From contig NC_081149.1 in assembly GCF_958295425.1 (NCBI RefSeq), forward strand, positions 23,049,964 through 23,113,963: a stretch of DNA of 64,000 bases. The letters are read 5' to 3'. Shown piece after piece: positions 63,454-64,000 of the stretch. The DNA comes from Solea solea. Taxonomy: Eukaryota > Chordata > Actinopteri > Pleuronectiformes > Soleidae. The stretch's first letter is position 1, and each line of letters starts with the position of its first letter. The notes beneath the pieces were generated by a model. That model did no database searches. It saw only the letters and a list, made by a program, of their open reading frames with translations, and had not been told where the DNA came from. Made by a program: the position numbers and the translations under genes.

Positions 63454-63537
63454 TCCCTACCACTCTCTCTTACCCCCTTTATACTTGACATTAGGATTAG
63501 TTTTCTGTGATTAGATACCGCTTCACCACATGCATTA

Positions 63538-63940
63538 ACACCTGGTGTTAACATGTGTCTCCAGTGTCCACATCAAGATCTGATTGCTATCCGATTGTGG
63601 CCGTCCACCCCGTACGTCACCTCTCCCTCTTTTTGTGCAAACAAGAAGTCGCACTATTGTAGGAACTCCTCTTTGCTTTCTAAAGACGGGGAAGAAGTTG
63701 TCTTCGTCAAGCGGGAAAACCAACGAAAGCAGAGGAGACGTCACCTGTGCTCACGGAGACGCATCGTAGACTTGTTGTGTTCAATGTGGTCGCAGTGTGT
63801 CTCTGACCACCTCCCGTGGTGGTCTGGCAGGTCGGATAACGATCTGTCCTTGGGTGTTTTAACACCTGTACTTACTTAAGTGGTCAGGTGCTATCCGATT
63901 ACAATCTGATCACAGAAAATGCATTTTAATGCCAGGTGTA
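63538..63940. mobile_element. MITE-like element with ACACCTGGTGTTAA termini
   Basis: ACACCTGGTGTTAACATG at the left is matched by inverted TTAATGCCAGGTGT at the right. Internal GATCTGATTGCTATCCGATTG and GCTATCCGATTACAATCTGATC form further inverted arms. Non-coding. Confidence 0.6.
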
Positions 63941-63959
63941 AAGGGGGCCTCTGTGTCTC

Positions 63960-63991
<32 letters not shown>

Positions 63992-64000
63992 TGGGTGGGG

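Larger units (their letters stand above)
60858..64000. other. Intergenic or intronic, no supported gene
   Basis: Contains fish repeat fragments near 62400-62530 (GATTCCCGGCCCTAGTCC) and 63055-63135 (GGGCTGGGTATCAATC, GATACCGGTTCC), a (TTTC)n block and a MITE-like element at the end. The region right of the gap could be an intron of an off-window gene. Confidence 0.45.

Noticed and set aside
63300..63554. Lys/Glu/Arg repeat protein on the minus strand
   Set aside because: Translation of the (TTTC)n microsatellite.

Overview
The window is vertebrate genomic DNA, almost certainly from a teleost and probably a percomorph. It has short GT-AG-split genes in AT-rich sequence, many (CA/TG)n and (TA)n microsatellites, and several dispersed repeats typical of fish genomes. 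It contains four protein-coding genes, all complete. I rebuilt them exon by exon and checked reading frame across every junction. There is no sign of bacterial, viral, CRISPR or operon-type content.

Layout. 1-5.6 kb is intergenic: AT-rich, with old repeats and a striking palindromic repeat field at 4.7-5.57 kb. 5.6-26.2 kb holds tlcd4 (TLC-domain membrane protein, + strand, 270 aa): a GC-rich promoter and non-coding first exon, six coding exons at 10221-21724, then a probable long 3' UTR. 26.2-36.2 kb is intergenic, made of transposon relics and microsatellites. 36.25-46.9 kb holds a calponin (cnn1-type, + strand, 297 aa, seven exons) with a CRE and a palindromic CCAAT promoter. 48.3-50.8 kb holds elof1 on the minus strand (transcription elongation factor 1 homolog, 83 aa), convergent with cnn1. 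52.6-55.7 kb holds tmem205 (+ strand, 188 aa). 55.7-64 kb has no gene I can support and includes a 200-N assembly gap.

The four genes are unrelated in function: a lipid-domain membrane protein, an actin-binding smooth-muscle protein, an RNA polymerase II elongation factor and a small membrane protein. What is informative is their order. In human, CNN1, ELOF1 and TMEM205 lie on 19p13.2, while TLCD4 lies near CNN3 on 1p21. This locus therefore combines neighbours of two calponin paralogues, and the calponin itself has CNN1-like and CNN3-like segments.

The observations most worth checking are: (a) the last elof1 intron looks like a U12-type (minor spliceosome) intron; (b) the first tlcd4 coding exon begins with a donor-like GTGAGT directly after the acceptor AG, as in recursive splicing; (c) a hAT-like MITE with a perfect 8-bp target-site duplication lies 32 bp from a tlcd4 exon; (d) there are perfect short-loop hairpins at 12.25 and 52.91 kb; (e) there is a foldback field of self-complementary CGTTATAACG units at 4.7-5.57 kb. 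I found no convincing new multi-gene system.
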